NCBI GenBank assembly: GCA_031286695.1
Contig: JAITTY010000011.1
Coordinates: forward strand, 496,001 to 560,000
Origin: Sphingobacterium sp.
GTDB taxonomy: Bacteria > Bacteroidota > Bacteroidia > Sphingobacteriales > Sphingobacteriaceae
DNA: 64,000 nt
Direction: 5' to 3'
Shown here: positions 36,118-44,660 of the stretch, piece by piece
Layout of the letters: the number at the start of each line of letters is the position of its first letter
Numbering within the stretch: position 1 is the first letter of the stretch
Position numbers and translations under genes: made by a program
The notes under the pieces: model-generated
Database searches by the model: none
What the model was told of the DNA's origin: nothing
The model's input: only the letters and a program-made list of their open reading frames with translations

Positions 36118-38532
36118 ATGATACATCCAGCTTTGAAGAAAAAGTCTATTTTAGTTTTTATTAATCTCTGTTTGGCAATTGTGCCGTTGTTTGCCAATTC
36201 AGGATTCAATCTGATCAAAAATAATCGGGCTGCGAATATCTATTATGGAGGCAGTAACCCTGTGGTTGAAACCACATTGGAACTGTTGGCTGCAGACGCA
36301 CAGCAGGTTGGCCAATCTGCTTTTAAACGAATCGACAATGCAGATGCCGGAGCGATTATAATTGGGGAATTAAATGATCCAATTATCGACAAATTGATAA
36401 AGGATCATCACATTTCTCTCTCAGATATCAAAGATAAATGGGAGGCTTTTTATCTGAAAGTGATTCAAATGGAAAAAGTACCAACTCTGTTGATTATCGG
36501 GTCTGATGCTAGAGGTACGGCATACGGTGTTATGGAAATTTCCAGAAAATTAGGTGTTTCTCCATGGAGTTGGTGGGCAGATGTGGTTCCCCGTAAAAAA
36601 TCAACGATTTCTTTGCCTGCCGATTTTGAAGACAAGCAATTTCCTAAAGTGCAATTCCGGGGGATTTTTATAAATGACGAGGACTGGGGATTGACGCCTT
36701 GGAGCAGCAAAACCTATGAGCCCGAAGCAAAGTTGGATGCAGGAATTGATCCGACGAAAACAAAAAAAATGGCTACGGTCGGGCCTAAGACGTATGCCCG
36801 TATTTTTGAATTATTGCTACGCCTTCGAGCCAACTCGATCTGGCCAGCAATGCATGAAGTAACTGTTCCTTTCTATTTTGTCCAAGGAAATCGGGAAATG
36901 GCCGAAAAATATGGAATATATATCGGCTCATCGCATTGTGAGCCCCTCGCTCGAAATAGTGCGACGGAATGGGATATTGTAGGTCAGGGGCCCTATAACT
37001 ATTTGACAAATAAAAATGAAATTATTAATTATTGGTCCAATCGGCTTAAAACACTCGGTCAATCTCATAATATATTTACACTTGGTATGCGTGGGAAACA
37101 CGATGGAGCAATGGAGGGTGTCAAAACAATAGCCGCATATAAAGATGCGTTCAATGAGGTTCTCAAGGATCAGACGGATCTATTAAAACAATATGTCAAT
37201 TTAGATCCAACGAAAATTCCCCAAGTCGTTATACCCTATAAGGAGGTATTGGACGTCTACCGCGCCGGTATAGCTATTCCTGACTATGCTACATTGATGT
37301 GGTGTGACGATAATTATGGCTATATTACTCATTTTCCAGATCAGAAAGAAAGAAAAAGAACAGGCGGTAACGGACTTTATTATCATGTTTCCTACTGGGG
37401 TAGGCCGCATGACTATCTTTGGTTGTCGACGATGAGTCCGGCGCTGATCTATCAGCAGTTGAGTACGGCATATCAGCATGATGTGCGGAAAATGTGGATT
37501 GTTAATGTTGGGGACATTAAGCCTGCTGAATACCAAATTGAACTCCTGATGGATATGGCGTGGGATATGGATCAGGTACAAAAAATAGGTGTCTACCAGC
37601 ATATGAATCAATTTTTGCAACGGGAGTTTGGACATCGTTTGGCGAAGAAGATCGTGCCGATTATGCAGGAACATTATCGGTTGGCTCATATTCGAAAACC
37701 GGAGTTTATGGGAAATACACGTACGGAAGAGAAAGATCCAGCCTATAAAATTGTGAAAGACCTACCTTGGTCCGAACAGCAGATTCGAAAGCGATTATTA
37801 CAGTATAAACTAATTCAAGATGCAGCCACCGCAATTGAGGCATCAGTTCCGTTGGATCGAAAGGATGCATATTTTGAATTAGTCCTGTATCCGGTTGTTG
37901 CAGCAGCAAAGATGAATGAAAAACACCTTTATGCACAGTTGGCACGTCATGGCAAAGCTGAATGGCAAAAAAGCCATGTTGCGTATGATAAAATCGCTTC
38001 CTTAACTGCGCAATACAATGCCTTGAATAAAGGTAAGTGGAAGGGTATGATGGATTATAAACCCAGAAACCTTGCTGTTTTCGATAAGATTGTAGAAGAA
38101 AACGCTGTTGTTCCTATGGTCAATGATGATCAGCCCGCCAAGAGGATTCCTGGTAAAGATTTAAAAGGCTCAATCGGATATGAAGGGTTGGGCTATCAAG
38201 GGCAGGCCGCAGCGATCCCATTGGGTGTAGAAGCTAGTTATAGACTCAAGGGATTAAAGGGTGATTCTGTTACCATTGTCGTCCACTTGCTGCCTACACA
38301 CCCGGTCTCTTCAGATGATTTACGTTTTGAAGTTTCCTTGGGGCAACAGCATCCGCCTGCCATTTCCTATAAAACAATCGGACGGAGTGAAGAGTGGAAA
38401 GAGAATGTCTTGCGCAACCAAGCTATTCGAACGATTAAATTTAAGGTAGCTTCATTGCAACAGGACATATTGCGTATCAAAGCGCTTGATGAGGGCGTAG
38501 TGATTGATGAAGTAACACTATATTTGGATTAA
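36118..38532 (+). CDS. GH115 alpha-glucuronidase family protein
   Basis: 804 residues with signal peptide (ends LFAN). Family signatures: GTAYGVMEISRKLGVSPWSW, the FRGIFINDEDWGLTPW segment, LRLRANSIWPAMHE, MWCDDNYGYI and VNVGDIKPAEY, then a C-terminal beta-sandwich. GH115 enzymes remove 4-O-methyl- or unsubstituted alpha-1,2-glucuronic acid, best known from xylan; no xylanase is near, so here the target is more likely glucuronic acid on an arabinogalactan or mucilage-type side chain. Between GH51 and GH43 genes in one operon (15 and 61 base gaps). The length is somewhat shorter than xylan-active members that carry an extra C-terminal module. Confidence 0.9.
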   Translation: MIHPALKKKSILVFINLCLAIVPLFANSGFNLIKNNRAANIYYGGSNPVVETTLELLAADAQQVGQSAFKRIDNADAGAIIIGELNDPIIDKLIKDHHISLSDIKDKWEAFYLKVIQMEKVPTLLIIGSDARGTAYGVMEISRKLGVSPWSWWADVVPRKKSTISLPADFEDKQFPKVQFRGIFINDEDWGLTPWSSKTYEPEAKLDAGIDPTKTKKMATVGPKTYARIFELLLRLRANSIWPAMHEVTVPFYFVQGNREMAEKYGIYIGSSHCEPLARNSATEWDIVGQGPYNYLTNKNEIINYWSNRLKTLGQSHNIFTLGMRGKHDGAMEGVKTIAAYKDAFNEVLKDQTDLLKQYVNLDPTKIPQVVIPYKEVLDVYRAGIAIPDYATLMWCDDNYGYITHFPDQKERKRTGGNGLYYHVSYWGRPHDYLWLSTMSPALIYQQLSTAYQHDVRKMWIVNVGDIKPAEYQIELLMDMAWDMDQVQKIGVYQHMNQFLQREFGHRLAKKIVPIMQEHYRLAHIRKPEFMGNTRTEEKDPAYKIVKDLPWSEQQIRKRLLQYKLIQDAATAIEASVPLDRKDAYFELVLYPVVAAAKMNEKHLYAQLARHGKAEWQKSHVAYDKIASLTAQYNALNKGKWKGMMDYKPRNLAVFDKIVEENAVVPMVNDDQPAKRIPGKDLKGSIGYEGLGYQGQAAAIPLGVEASYRLKGLKGDSVTIVVHLLPTHPVSSDDLRFEVSLGQQHPPAISYKTIGRSEEWKENVLRNQAIRTIKFKVASLQQDILRIKALDEGVVIDEVTLYLD

Positions 38533-38593
38533 AGTATTCGTTTCCTACTGTGTAATGGAAACTCGTTATAAACTTATTCATAAGATTGTATAA

Positions 38594-39532
38594 ATGAAAA
38601 AACAATTTCTAGTCACGCTCTTGGTTATTTTGACCTGTCTCGTTAAGGCACAATCTCCGGTATACCTTTTCTCCTATTTTGTAGGCAATGGCGCCGACGG
38701 GTTACATCTTGCTTATAGTTTAGACGGTTTGAAATGGGAACCATTGAATCAGGGAAAAGCTTTCTTAGTACCAACGGTAGGAAAAGATAGACTGATGCGT
38801 GACCCTAGTATTTGCCAGGGCCCTGATGGTACCTTTCACCTTGTGTGGACAACAGGCTGGTGGGATAAAATTATCGGATATTCCTCTTCCAAAGACTTGA
38901 TGCATTGGACCGATCAAAAAGCAATACCAGTCATGGTAGATGAGCCTGATGCTAAAAATGCATGGGCTCCGGAGCTTTTTTACGACAAAGACACAAAAGA
39001 ATATTATATCATTTGGGCCACGACAATTCCTGGTCGACATAAGGAGGTGCAGACAAGCGATAGTGAAAAAGGCTTAAACCACCGGATGTATAGTGTGACG
39101 ACAAAGGATTTTAAACGTTTTTCAAAAACCAAGTTATTTTTTGACCCTGAATTTAGTGTCATCGATGCGGCCATTATACAACGGGCCAATAAGGAATATA
39201 TGATGGTGCTGAAAAATGAAAATTCTAATCCGCCGGAGAAAAATATCCGAATCACGACAACAAAGAGTTTAGCCAAAGGATTTCCGACTACTGTCTCTAA
39301 ACCAATCACAGGCAATTATTGGGCGGAGGGTCCTGCTCCGCTGCAAGTAGGGGAGTATATATATGTATATTTCGATAAATACCGCGACCATAAGTATGGA
39401 GCTGTAAGAAGTAAAGATGGTATCAACTGGGAAGATGTTTCTGATCTGGTGAGCTTTCCGAAGGGAGTACGTCATGGAACAGCTTTTACGGTCAATCAAA
39501 CGGTTTTGTCAACTTTATTAAAAGTAAACTGA
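38594..39532 (+). CDS. GH43-like secreted glycosidase, short
   Basis: 312 residues with signal peptide (ends VKAQ). Propeller motifs: catalytic Asp in MRDPSI (about 74), NAWAPELFYD (about 119), VIDAAI (about 190) and acid Glu in YWAEGPAPL (about 243). The N-terminal strands (YLFSYFVGNGADGLHLAYSLDG) are the same blade type seen at the start of the GH51 at 33574. Substrate is probably an arabinose- or galactose-containing side chain; not determinable by eye. Last gene of the three-gene operon. Confidence 0.85.
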   Translation: MKKQFLVTLLVILTCLVKAQSPVYLFSYFVGNGADGLHLAYSLDGLKWEPLNQGKAFLVPTVGKDRLMRDPSICQGPDGTFHLVWTTGWWDKIIGYSSSKDLMHWTDQKAIPVMVDEPDAKNAWAPELFYDKDTKEYYIIWATTIPGRHKEVQTSDSEKGLNHRMYSVTTKDFKRFSKTKLFFDPEFSVIDAAIIQRANKEYMMVLKNENSNPPEKNIRITTTKSLAKGFPTTVSKPITGNYWAEGPAPLQVGEYIYVYFDKYRDHKYGAVRSKDGINWEDVSDLVSFPKGVRHGTAFTVNQTVLSTLLKVN

Positions 39533-39579
39533 TAGTCTTGTTAATTATTGACACGCTATGGTATTATGCTATATGGGAA

Positions 39580-39625
39580 ATAGTGAAGTACAGGTTGCAT
39601 CTTGATAAATAGATGCTTAATTTCA
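39580..39625 (+). promoter_or_regulatory. PUL promoter module for the acetylesterase gene
   Basis: ATAGTGAAGTACAGGTTGC (39580-39598) with CAGG at 39591 and a degenerate first box. TAATTTCA begins at 39618, exactly 27 bp after the box; the TA and TT of TAnnTTTG are kept. Confidence 0.5.
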
Positions 39626-39771
39626 TTGCATATGTTCGGAACTGAATCCGATCATACGCAGACATAGACAAATATTATTTAAGGGATATTCATGACGGTT
39701 TTTGTCATATACCAAGCCGCTGATTGAATGTTTCTTTTGGTTTTAAGAATAGACAATTCAATAAAAATAGC

Positions 39772-41196
39772 ATGAAGAAAATCCTCTTTTCCTTTATTTT
39801 GGCAGGCATTGCGTTCAGCACACAGGCTAAAGTCACATTACCACATGTTTTTGGATCGAATATGGTACTTCAGCAAGGAAAACCAGTGGTGGTATGGGGG
39901 CATGCGGATCCTCAGGAAAAGATTGAAGTCAGATTGAAAGGTTTGACAAGAAAAACAGTGGCCGATCAAAAGGGAGCATGGAGCGTTACCTTTACAGCTC
40001 AAAAAGCAAGTTTCGACGCATTTACTATGGAAGTAAAGGGAGATAATACCATTTTACTGAAAAATGTTGTTGTTGGTGAAGTTTGGCTATGCTCGGGGCA
40101 GTCTAATATGGAGTATACGATGCTGTTACATAAGGGCTATAAAAAGCCTGCTGTAGGCGTTGATCGGGCGGAGGAAGAATTGCGACAACCTGAAAATCCA
40201 AAAATTCGCTTATTCCTTGTTGCCAAAAAGAAAGGGCAGCAGGACGATGTGGAAACGAAGGGATGGGAAGTAGCCGATCCGAATTCACTCGCGCAATTTT
40301 CGGCTCCCGGTTATTTCTTTGGAAAGACCCTGCAACAACAGCTGAATGTTCCCGTGGGATTGATCAGTTCATCCTGGGGTGGCAGTAGGATAGAGCCCTG
40401 GACACCTTTGGAGGCCTATCAAAAATCCAGCACTTTTAAACAGGAAACCCGAAGTGGTGAAACGAAAATTGAAAATGCTGTCGCAGGGGAAATGTATGAA
40501 GCCATGATTCGTCCATTAGCGCCTTTTGCGATGAAAGGATTTATCTGGTATCAAGGTGAAAGCAATCTTATGTTTGAGGATGCACGTTACTATGCAAAAC
40601 AAAAATTGCTGATTGATACCTGGCGTAAAAACTGGAAGGACAAAAATATGCCTTTTTACTATGTACAGATTGCCCCTTATTATTATAGTAAAAGAAAGGA
40701 TAAAACACAGCATAATGTAGAGGCCTTGCCGTGGTTTTGGGAGATTCAGACAAAATGCATGGACATTAAAAATTCGGGAATGGCTGTCGTCACTGATTTG
40801 GTCGACGACCTTTCTGACATACATCCATCCTATAAATGGGAAGTAGGACGTCGTTTGGCATTATGGCCACTGGCATTTGATTATGGTCAAAAGAATATTG
40901 TTTTTTCAGGCCCACAATATAAAAGTAAAAAGATAGTCGGAAATAGCGTGATCCTGAACTTTAAGTATATTGGCAGCGGATTGCAATGTAAAGGCGATCA
41001 ATTGACCTGGTTTGAGATTGCTGGGGCAGATGGCAGGTTTGTATCTGCTGAAGCGAAGATCGAGGGTGATCGTGTTATTGTATCTGCAGCATCGGTAAGG
41101 TCTCCAAAACAGGTTCGCTTTGGTTGGCACGAAACAGCGCGACCCAATTTTTTTAATAAGGAAGGACTACCTGCATTACCTTTTAGAACGGAGTAG
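39772..41196 (+). CDS. Sialate O-acetylesterase-like SGNH carbohydrate acetylesterase
   Basis: About 474 residues. Signal peptide MKKILFSFILAGIAFSTQA; catalytic Ser in LCSGQSNMEY (near 109-118), WYQGESN in the second block, and an Asp-His element in the C-terminal part (DDLSDIHP). A small beta-barrel precedes the esterase domain, as usual for the family. In PULs such enzymes remove acetyl groups from plant polysaccharides; the sialate name is inherited from distant homologues. An in-frame ATG at 39724 would add 16 residues before the signal peptide, so 39772 was chosen. It has its own promoter and stands alone. Confidence 0.85.
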   Translation: MKKILFSFILAGIAFSTQAKVTLPHVFGSNMVLQQGKPVVVWGHADPQEKIEVRLKGLTRKTVADQKGAWSVTFTAQKASFDAFTMEVKGDNTILLKNVVVGEVWLCSGQSNMEYTMLLHKGYKKPAVGVDRAEEELRQPENPKIRLFLVAKKKGQQDDVETKGWEVADPNSLAQFSAPGYFFGKTLQQQLNVPVGLISSSWGGSRIEPWTPLEAYQKSSTFKQETRSGETKIENAVAGEMYEAMIRPLAPFAMKGFIWYQGESNLMFEDARYYAKQKLLIDTWRKNWKDKNMPFYYVQIAPYYYSKRKDKTQHNVEALPWFWEIQTKCMDIKNSGMAVVTDLVDDLSDIHPSYKWEVGRRLALWPLAFDYGQKNIVFSGPQYKSKKIVGNSVILNFKYIGSGLQCKGDQLTWFEIAGADGRFVSAEAKIEGDRVIVSAASVRSPKQVRFGWHETARPNFFNKEGLPALPFRTE

Positions 41197-41282
41197 TATC
41201 TTTTTGAGCTTTCTCTTTTGAAATATTTTACGCTCTTATAATGATCAAATTGTAATGTTGTTGCCATCTTAATCCTAGCGAT

Positions 41283-41464
41283 TGTTATAAAAAAAGGTTT
41301 TCAAACGGGGAGAATGAAAACCTTTAAAATAACCAATTAATCCTAAATTTATGATAAAAAATATGATGCTATTTTATTGGTGTTCCTTTGATAAACCTCA
41401 TCTGGTTTTATCTAAATTATAATTTACGTACTTACCAACTAAATTTGGGAATAGCCAATTTAGT
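41283..41464 (-). ncRNA. Candidate PUL-coregulated small RNA, about 180 nt
   Basis: A minus-strand promoter module ends at 41469. About 140 bases further on is a hairpin with 10-bp perfect arms AAAGGTTTTC/GAAAACCTTT (41325-41316 and 41302-41293), followed on the minus strand by TTTTTTT (A-run 41289-41295 on the plus strand), i.e. a canonical intrinsic terminator. No ORF of note lies on the minus strand in between. Together these predict a short untranslated transcript, divergent from the GH2 gene. The opposite reading, a relic of a SusC-type leader on the plus strand, is possible because CCTAAATTTATG follows the hairpin. Confidence 0.35.
41289..41325 (-). terminator. Minus-strand intrinsic terminator
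   Basis: Ten-bp perfect stem (GGTTTTC arms) with T7 on the minus strand; no T-run on the plus strand. Confidence 0.6.
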
Positions 41465-41468
41465 AAGA

Positions 41469-41514
41469 CAAGTTTAAGTATACCGAATTGATTTGTCATC
41501 CTGTGCTGTTCTGT
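41469..41514 (-). promoter_or_regulatory. Minus-strand PUL promoter module
   Basis: Read on the minus strand, ACAGAACAGCACAGGATGA runs from 41514 to 41496. The second box CAGG starts at 41503, and TAAACTTG (one mismatch to TAnnTTTG) starts at 41476, exactly 27 bp on. There is no protein gene downstream on that strand before the antisense side of the esterase gene. Confidence 0.6.
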
Positions 41515-41562
41515 ACCAACGGGATGGTCTGCCTGGGTATAGATGTTGAAGGCCAAAGCTAT

Positions 41563-41608
41563 TCAGGTAAGTTCAGGATGCTTAAGTGTCCTGAACTTTT
41601 TATTTTAG
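41563..41608 (+). promoter_or_regulatory. PUL promoter module for the GH2 gene at 41624
   Basis: TCAGGTAAGTTCAGGATGC (41563-41581), boxes CAGG at 41564 and 41574, then TATTTTAG (one mismatch) at 41601, again 27 bp from the second box. AGTTCAGGA here is also the left arm of a hairpin with TCCTGAACT and a T-run, so a terminator overlaps or competes with the promoter. Confidence 0.6.
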
Positions 41609-41623
41609 AGGTTTGCTAATACA

Positions 41624-44497
41624 ATGAATAAACCTATGCTTAAATTTCGAATTGTCTTCTTTGCTTTGATATACACTATCATGGTACATATTGCTTCGGC
41701 GCAAGTGGTGAAAGAAATACATTATCTCTCGGGAACGGACAATGTTCATACGGTCAATTGGGACTTCTGGGTGACTGGTGGACGCAAGGCTGGAAAATGG
41801 GATAAGATCGCAGTTCCCAGTCATTGGGAACAACAGGGTTTTGGGGCTTACAATTATGGACGGGATTATGTGACCTACGGTAAGAATTTCATCTTTCACG
41901 ATGAAAAAGGTTTGTATCGGCATCAATTTACTGTTCCAAAAAATTGGAAAGGTAAAAAAATAAACCTCGTTTTTGAAGGTTCAATGACCGATACTGAAGT
42001 CAAGATCAACGGGAAGCTAGCCGGAGATATCCATCAGGGTGCTTTTTATCAGTTTAAATACGATGTTACCGACAAGATCACCTTTGGCAAGGCCAATATA
42101 TTGGAGGCTACCGTATCAAAAATGTCCTCCGATAAATCCGTTAACAATGCGGAGCGCCTTGCGGATTATTGGATTTTAGGCGGTATTTATAGGCCCGTAT
42201 ACCTTGAAGCGACAGCACAGGAACACATCAGCTGGACGGCTATCGATGCAAAGGCAGACGGAGCTTTTCGAAGCGATGTGCACTTAGAGGGGCTCTCTAA
42301 GGCCAATAAACTATCAGTAGAGATCAAAGATCTGAAGGGTAATGTAATCGCTATTCAACAGTTTCCAATTACTGCGAAAGACTCAGTGAAATTGGTCGAA
42401 ATGAAAGTAGAAAACCCTTTATTATGGACCGCCGAGACACCAAACCTATATCAGGCCATCTATACCTTGTGGAATGGGAAGAATAAAGAATATCAATATC
42501 AAGATCGCTTTGGTTTCAGAACAATTGAAGTTCGCGAAGGAGACGGCATTTATGTCAATGGTGTAAAAGTGAAGATGAAAGGTGTTAATCGTCATGTATG
42601 GTGGCCCGAAACCGGACGGTCGGTAAACGCGCAATTGGATCTGAACGATGTTAAATTGATCAAAGAAATGAATATGAACGCGGTCCGCTGTTCGCATTAT
42701 CCTCCAGATAGATCTTTTTTGGCATATTGCGATTCATTGGGCTTATATGTTTTGGATGAATTGGCTGGCTGGCAAAAAGCATACAGTACCGTTGTGGGTA
42801 AAAAGTTGGTGCGAGAAATGGTTATTCGAGATGCTAACCATCCTTCCATTATACTTTGGAGCAACGGCAATGAAGGTGGACATAATAAAGAACTTGTAGA
42901 CGAGTACAAGAAATATGATCTTTCGGCGAGAACAGTAATTCATGCACACCATAGACCGGGAAATGCAATCAATGGAATCGACTGTAACCATTATGAAGAT
43001 TTTTATTCGACAAAAAAAATTCTGGAAGGACCAAATATTTATATGCCAACCGAATTTCTCCACGCACAGGATGATGGCGGTGCTGCAGCAGGATTGGCGG
43101 ATATATGGGAGCTGCACTGGAATGCCAAATTAGGTGCCGGCGGATTTATTTGGGATTTTGCAGATGAAGGTATTGTACGTACGGATTTCAATAATGTGAT
43201 TGATGTCAACCGCGTAAATGCCCCTGATGGAATTCTTGGGCCACACCGCGAAAAAGAGGGCAGTTTCTATGCCATTCGGGAGATCTATGCACCTGTACAT
43301 ATTACGATGAAGAAATTACCTGTTGACTTCAAGGGAACTATTTCGGTGGAAAATCGTTATCATTTTACCGATCTGAAAAACTGTCGATTTGAGGGTAAAC
43401 TGATTACGTATCAACAACCCTATGCGGATGAATCGGGTGTGGATTCAGAGCTACATCTACACGTCGATAGTCCCATATTGCCTCCAACACAAAAGGGAAA
43501 CTTGCAGTTGAATTTACCGAGCGACTGGAAACAATATGATGCGTTGATATTGACTGCGATTGATCCACATGGGGAGGAAATTTATACTTGGACCTGGCGT
43601 GTAAAATCCAATCAAATGCTTACTGCGGAAATTCTGCCTTTGAAATCTTCTACCGATGTTGAAGTGAAAGAAGACAGTGCGAATTATATCCTTAAGGCAA
43701 ACGGAATAACAGCTATGATTTCCAAAAAAACAGGATTATTGGTTGATCTGGCCAATGATTATAGCATGAAATTGGCTTTCAATAATGGTCCGGTGCTTAT
43801 TGATGGACAGTCGGAGCTGAAAAGTGCTAAACGTTGGAAAGACGGAAAAAATGAAGCTGTTGAGTTTATGTTTGATGGTAACCTAAGTTTTATCCGTTGG
43901 ACGATGCGCCCAGACGGGTGGTTAAAACTTGATTATGCTTATAATATGGCAAAAACGGTACCTTATGCCGGAGTAAGCTTCAACTTTCCTGAAAACTATA
44001 TTATTGGGGCCAAATGGCTTGGTAATGGCCCTTATCGCGTATGGAAGAATAGGATGCAAGGTGTCACATTAAATACATGGGAAAAAATGTATAATGACGG
44101 AAAAGCAGGTATTGGGCCATGGACATTTCCTGAGTTTAAAGGCTACTTCTCGGATGTTAGTTGGATACAATTCAATACAGTGCAAGGGAAGTTTTTGGTT
44201 GCAACGGATCAGGAAGATTTATTTGTGCGATTATTCGAGTTCTACGGAATTTCCGGTCCCAAAGGTTATCCGCAGTTGCCGACGGGGGATATTTCCTTTT
44301 TGGATGCTATTCCTCCTATTGGAACAAAACTGGCGTTGGGAATCAATGGAAATGCTGCGGTGAATGGACCCGCAGGTGAGCTTAATCAAATGGATAAAAA
44401 GATTAATCGGACACTCTATTTTTACTTTGGTACACCGAAGGGCGAAAAAGAAAATACGCAATTTGTGATGCCTAAAGTAAACGTATTGACAGATTAA
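41624..44497 (+). CDS. GH2 beta-galactosidase-like enzyme (first)
   Basis: 957 residues, secreted (signal peptide ends ASAQ). It has the GH2 order: sugar-binding jelly roll (about 40-200), Ig-like domain, TIM barrel (about 305-600) and C-terminal domains including a Bgal small-chain-like region. The barrel shows GVNRHVWWPETG, RCSHYP, acid/base Glu417 in NGNEGG and nucleophile candidate Glu477 in TEFLHAQ. It probably removes beta-galactose from RG-I galactan stubs; other GH2 activities (glucuronidase, mannosidase) cannot be excluded. An ATG at 41636 (MLKFRIVFF) gives a tighter signal peptide and a 20-base leader from the predicted promoter and may be the real start. Monocistronic, ending in a bidirectional terminator. 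Confidence 0.88.
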   Translation: MNKPMLKFRIVFFALIYTIMVHIASAQVVKEIHYLSGTDNVHTVNWDFWVTGGRKAGKWDKIAVPSHWEQQGFGAYNYGRDYVTYGKNFIFHDEKGLYRHQFTVPKNWKGKKINLVFEGSMTDTEVKINGKLAGDIHQGAFYQFKYDVTDKITFGKANILEATVSKMSSDKSVNNAERLADYWILGGIYRPVYLEATAQEHISWTAIDAKADGAFRSDVHLEGLSKANKLSVEIKDLKGNVIAIQQFPITAKDSVKLVEMKVENPLLWTAETPNLYQAIYTLWNGKNKEYQYQDRFGFRTIEVREGDGIYVNGVKVKMKGVNRHVWWPETGRSVNAQLDLNDVKLIKEMNMNAVRCSHYPPDRSFLAYCDSLGLYVLDELAGWQKAYSTVVGKKLVREMVIRDANHPSIILWSNGNEGGHNKELVDEYKKYDLSARTVIHAHHRPGNAINGIDCNHYEDFYSTKKILEGPNIYMPTEFLHAQDDGGAAAGLADIWELHWNAKLGAGGFIWDFADEGIVRTDFNNVIDVNRVNAPDGILGPHREKEGSFYAIREIYAPVHITMKKLPVDFKGTISVENRYHFTDLKNCRFEGKLITYQQPYADESGVDSELHLHVDSPILPPTQKGNLQLNLPSDWKQYDALILTAIDPHGEEIYTWTWRVKSNQMLTAEILPLKSSTDVEVKEDSANYILKANGITAMISKKTGLLVDLANDYSMKLAFNNGPVLIDGQSELKSAKRWKDGKNEAVEFMFDGNLSFIRWTMRPDGWLKLDYAYNMAKTVPYAGVSFNFPENYIIGAKWLGNGPYRVWKNRMQGVTLNTWEKMYNDGKAGIGPWTFPEFKGYFSDVSWIQFNTVQGKFLVATDQEDLFVRLFEFYGISGPKGYPQLPTGDISFLDAIPPIGTKLALGINGNAAVNGPAGELNQMDKKINRTLYFYFGTPKGEKENTQFVMPKVNVLTD

Positions 44498-44528
44498 TCG
44501 GATGCTTTATATATAAATTGGTTAAACG

Positions 44529-44568
44529 AAAAATAGGCTTTTCAATTCAATTGAAAAGCCTATTTTTT
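44529..44568. terminator. Bidirectional terminator between convergent GH2 and GH28 genes
   Basis: A near-perfect palindrome with arms AAAATAGGCTTTTCAATT and complement around one base, with A-run on one side and T-run on the other. It would stop transcription from both directions. Confidence 0.9.
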
Positions 44569-44660
44569 GAGTGAGACGCTGTTTTTTTGATGCTGTTCAA
44601 ATGCTTGTAAGCCAAGTTTCTTTAACGGAAAGGAGCTTTTCTCAATTAAGCTGCGTATTA

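Larger units (their letters stand above)
41197..41623. other. Intergenic region with two opposed regulatory sites and a minus-strand terminator
   Basis: It holds a hairpin at 41293-41325 that has a T-tail only on the minus strand, a 23-codon plus-strand ORF (41351-41422) thought not to be a gene, a minus-strand promoter module (41514 down to 41469) and the plus-strand promoter module of the GH2 gene (41563-41608). Confidence 0.65.

Noticed and set aside
37201..37689. A 162-codon minus-strand ORF within the GH115 gene.
   Set aside because: Antisense shadow: the overlapping plus-strand protein has clear family motifs over the same span. The same applies to a 159-codon ORF at 53262-53741 inside the GH105 gene.
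41351..41422. A 23-codon ORF (MIKNMMLFYWCSF...) after the hairpin.
   Set aside because: Too short to support as a gene; may be a relic of a SusC-type start. A similar 16-codon ORF at 16253-16303 was rejected for the same reason.
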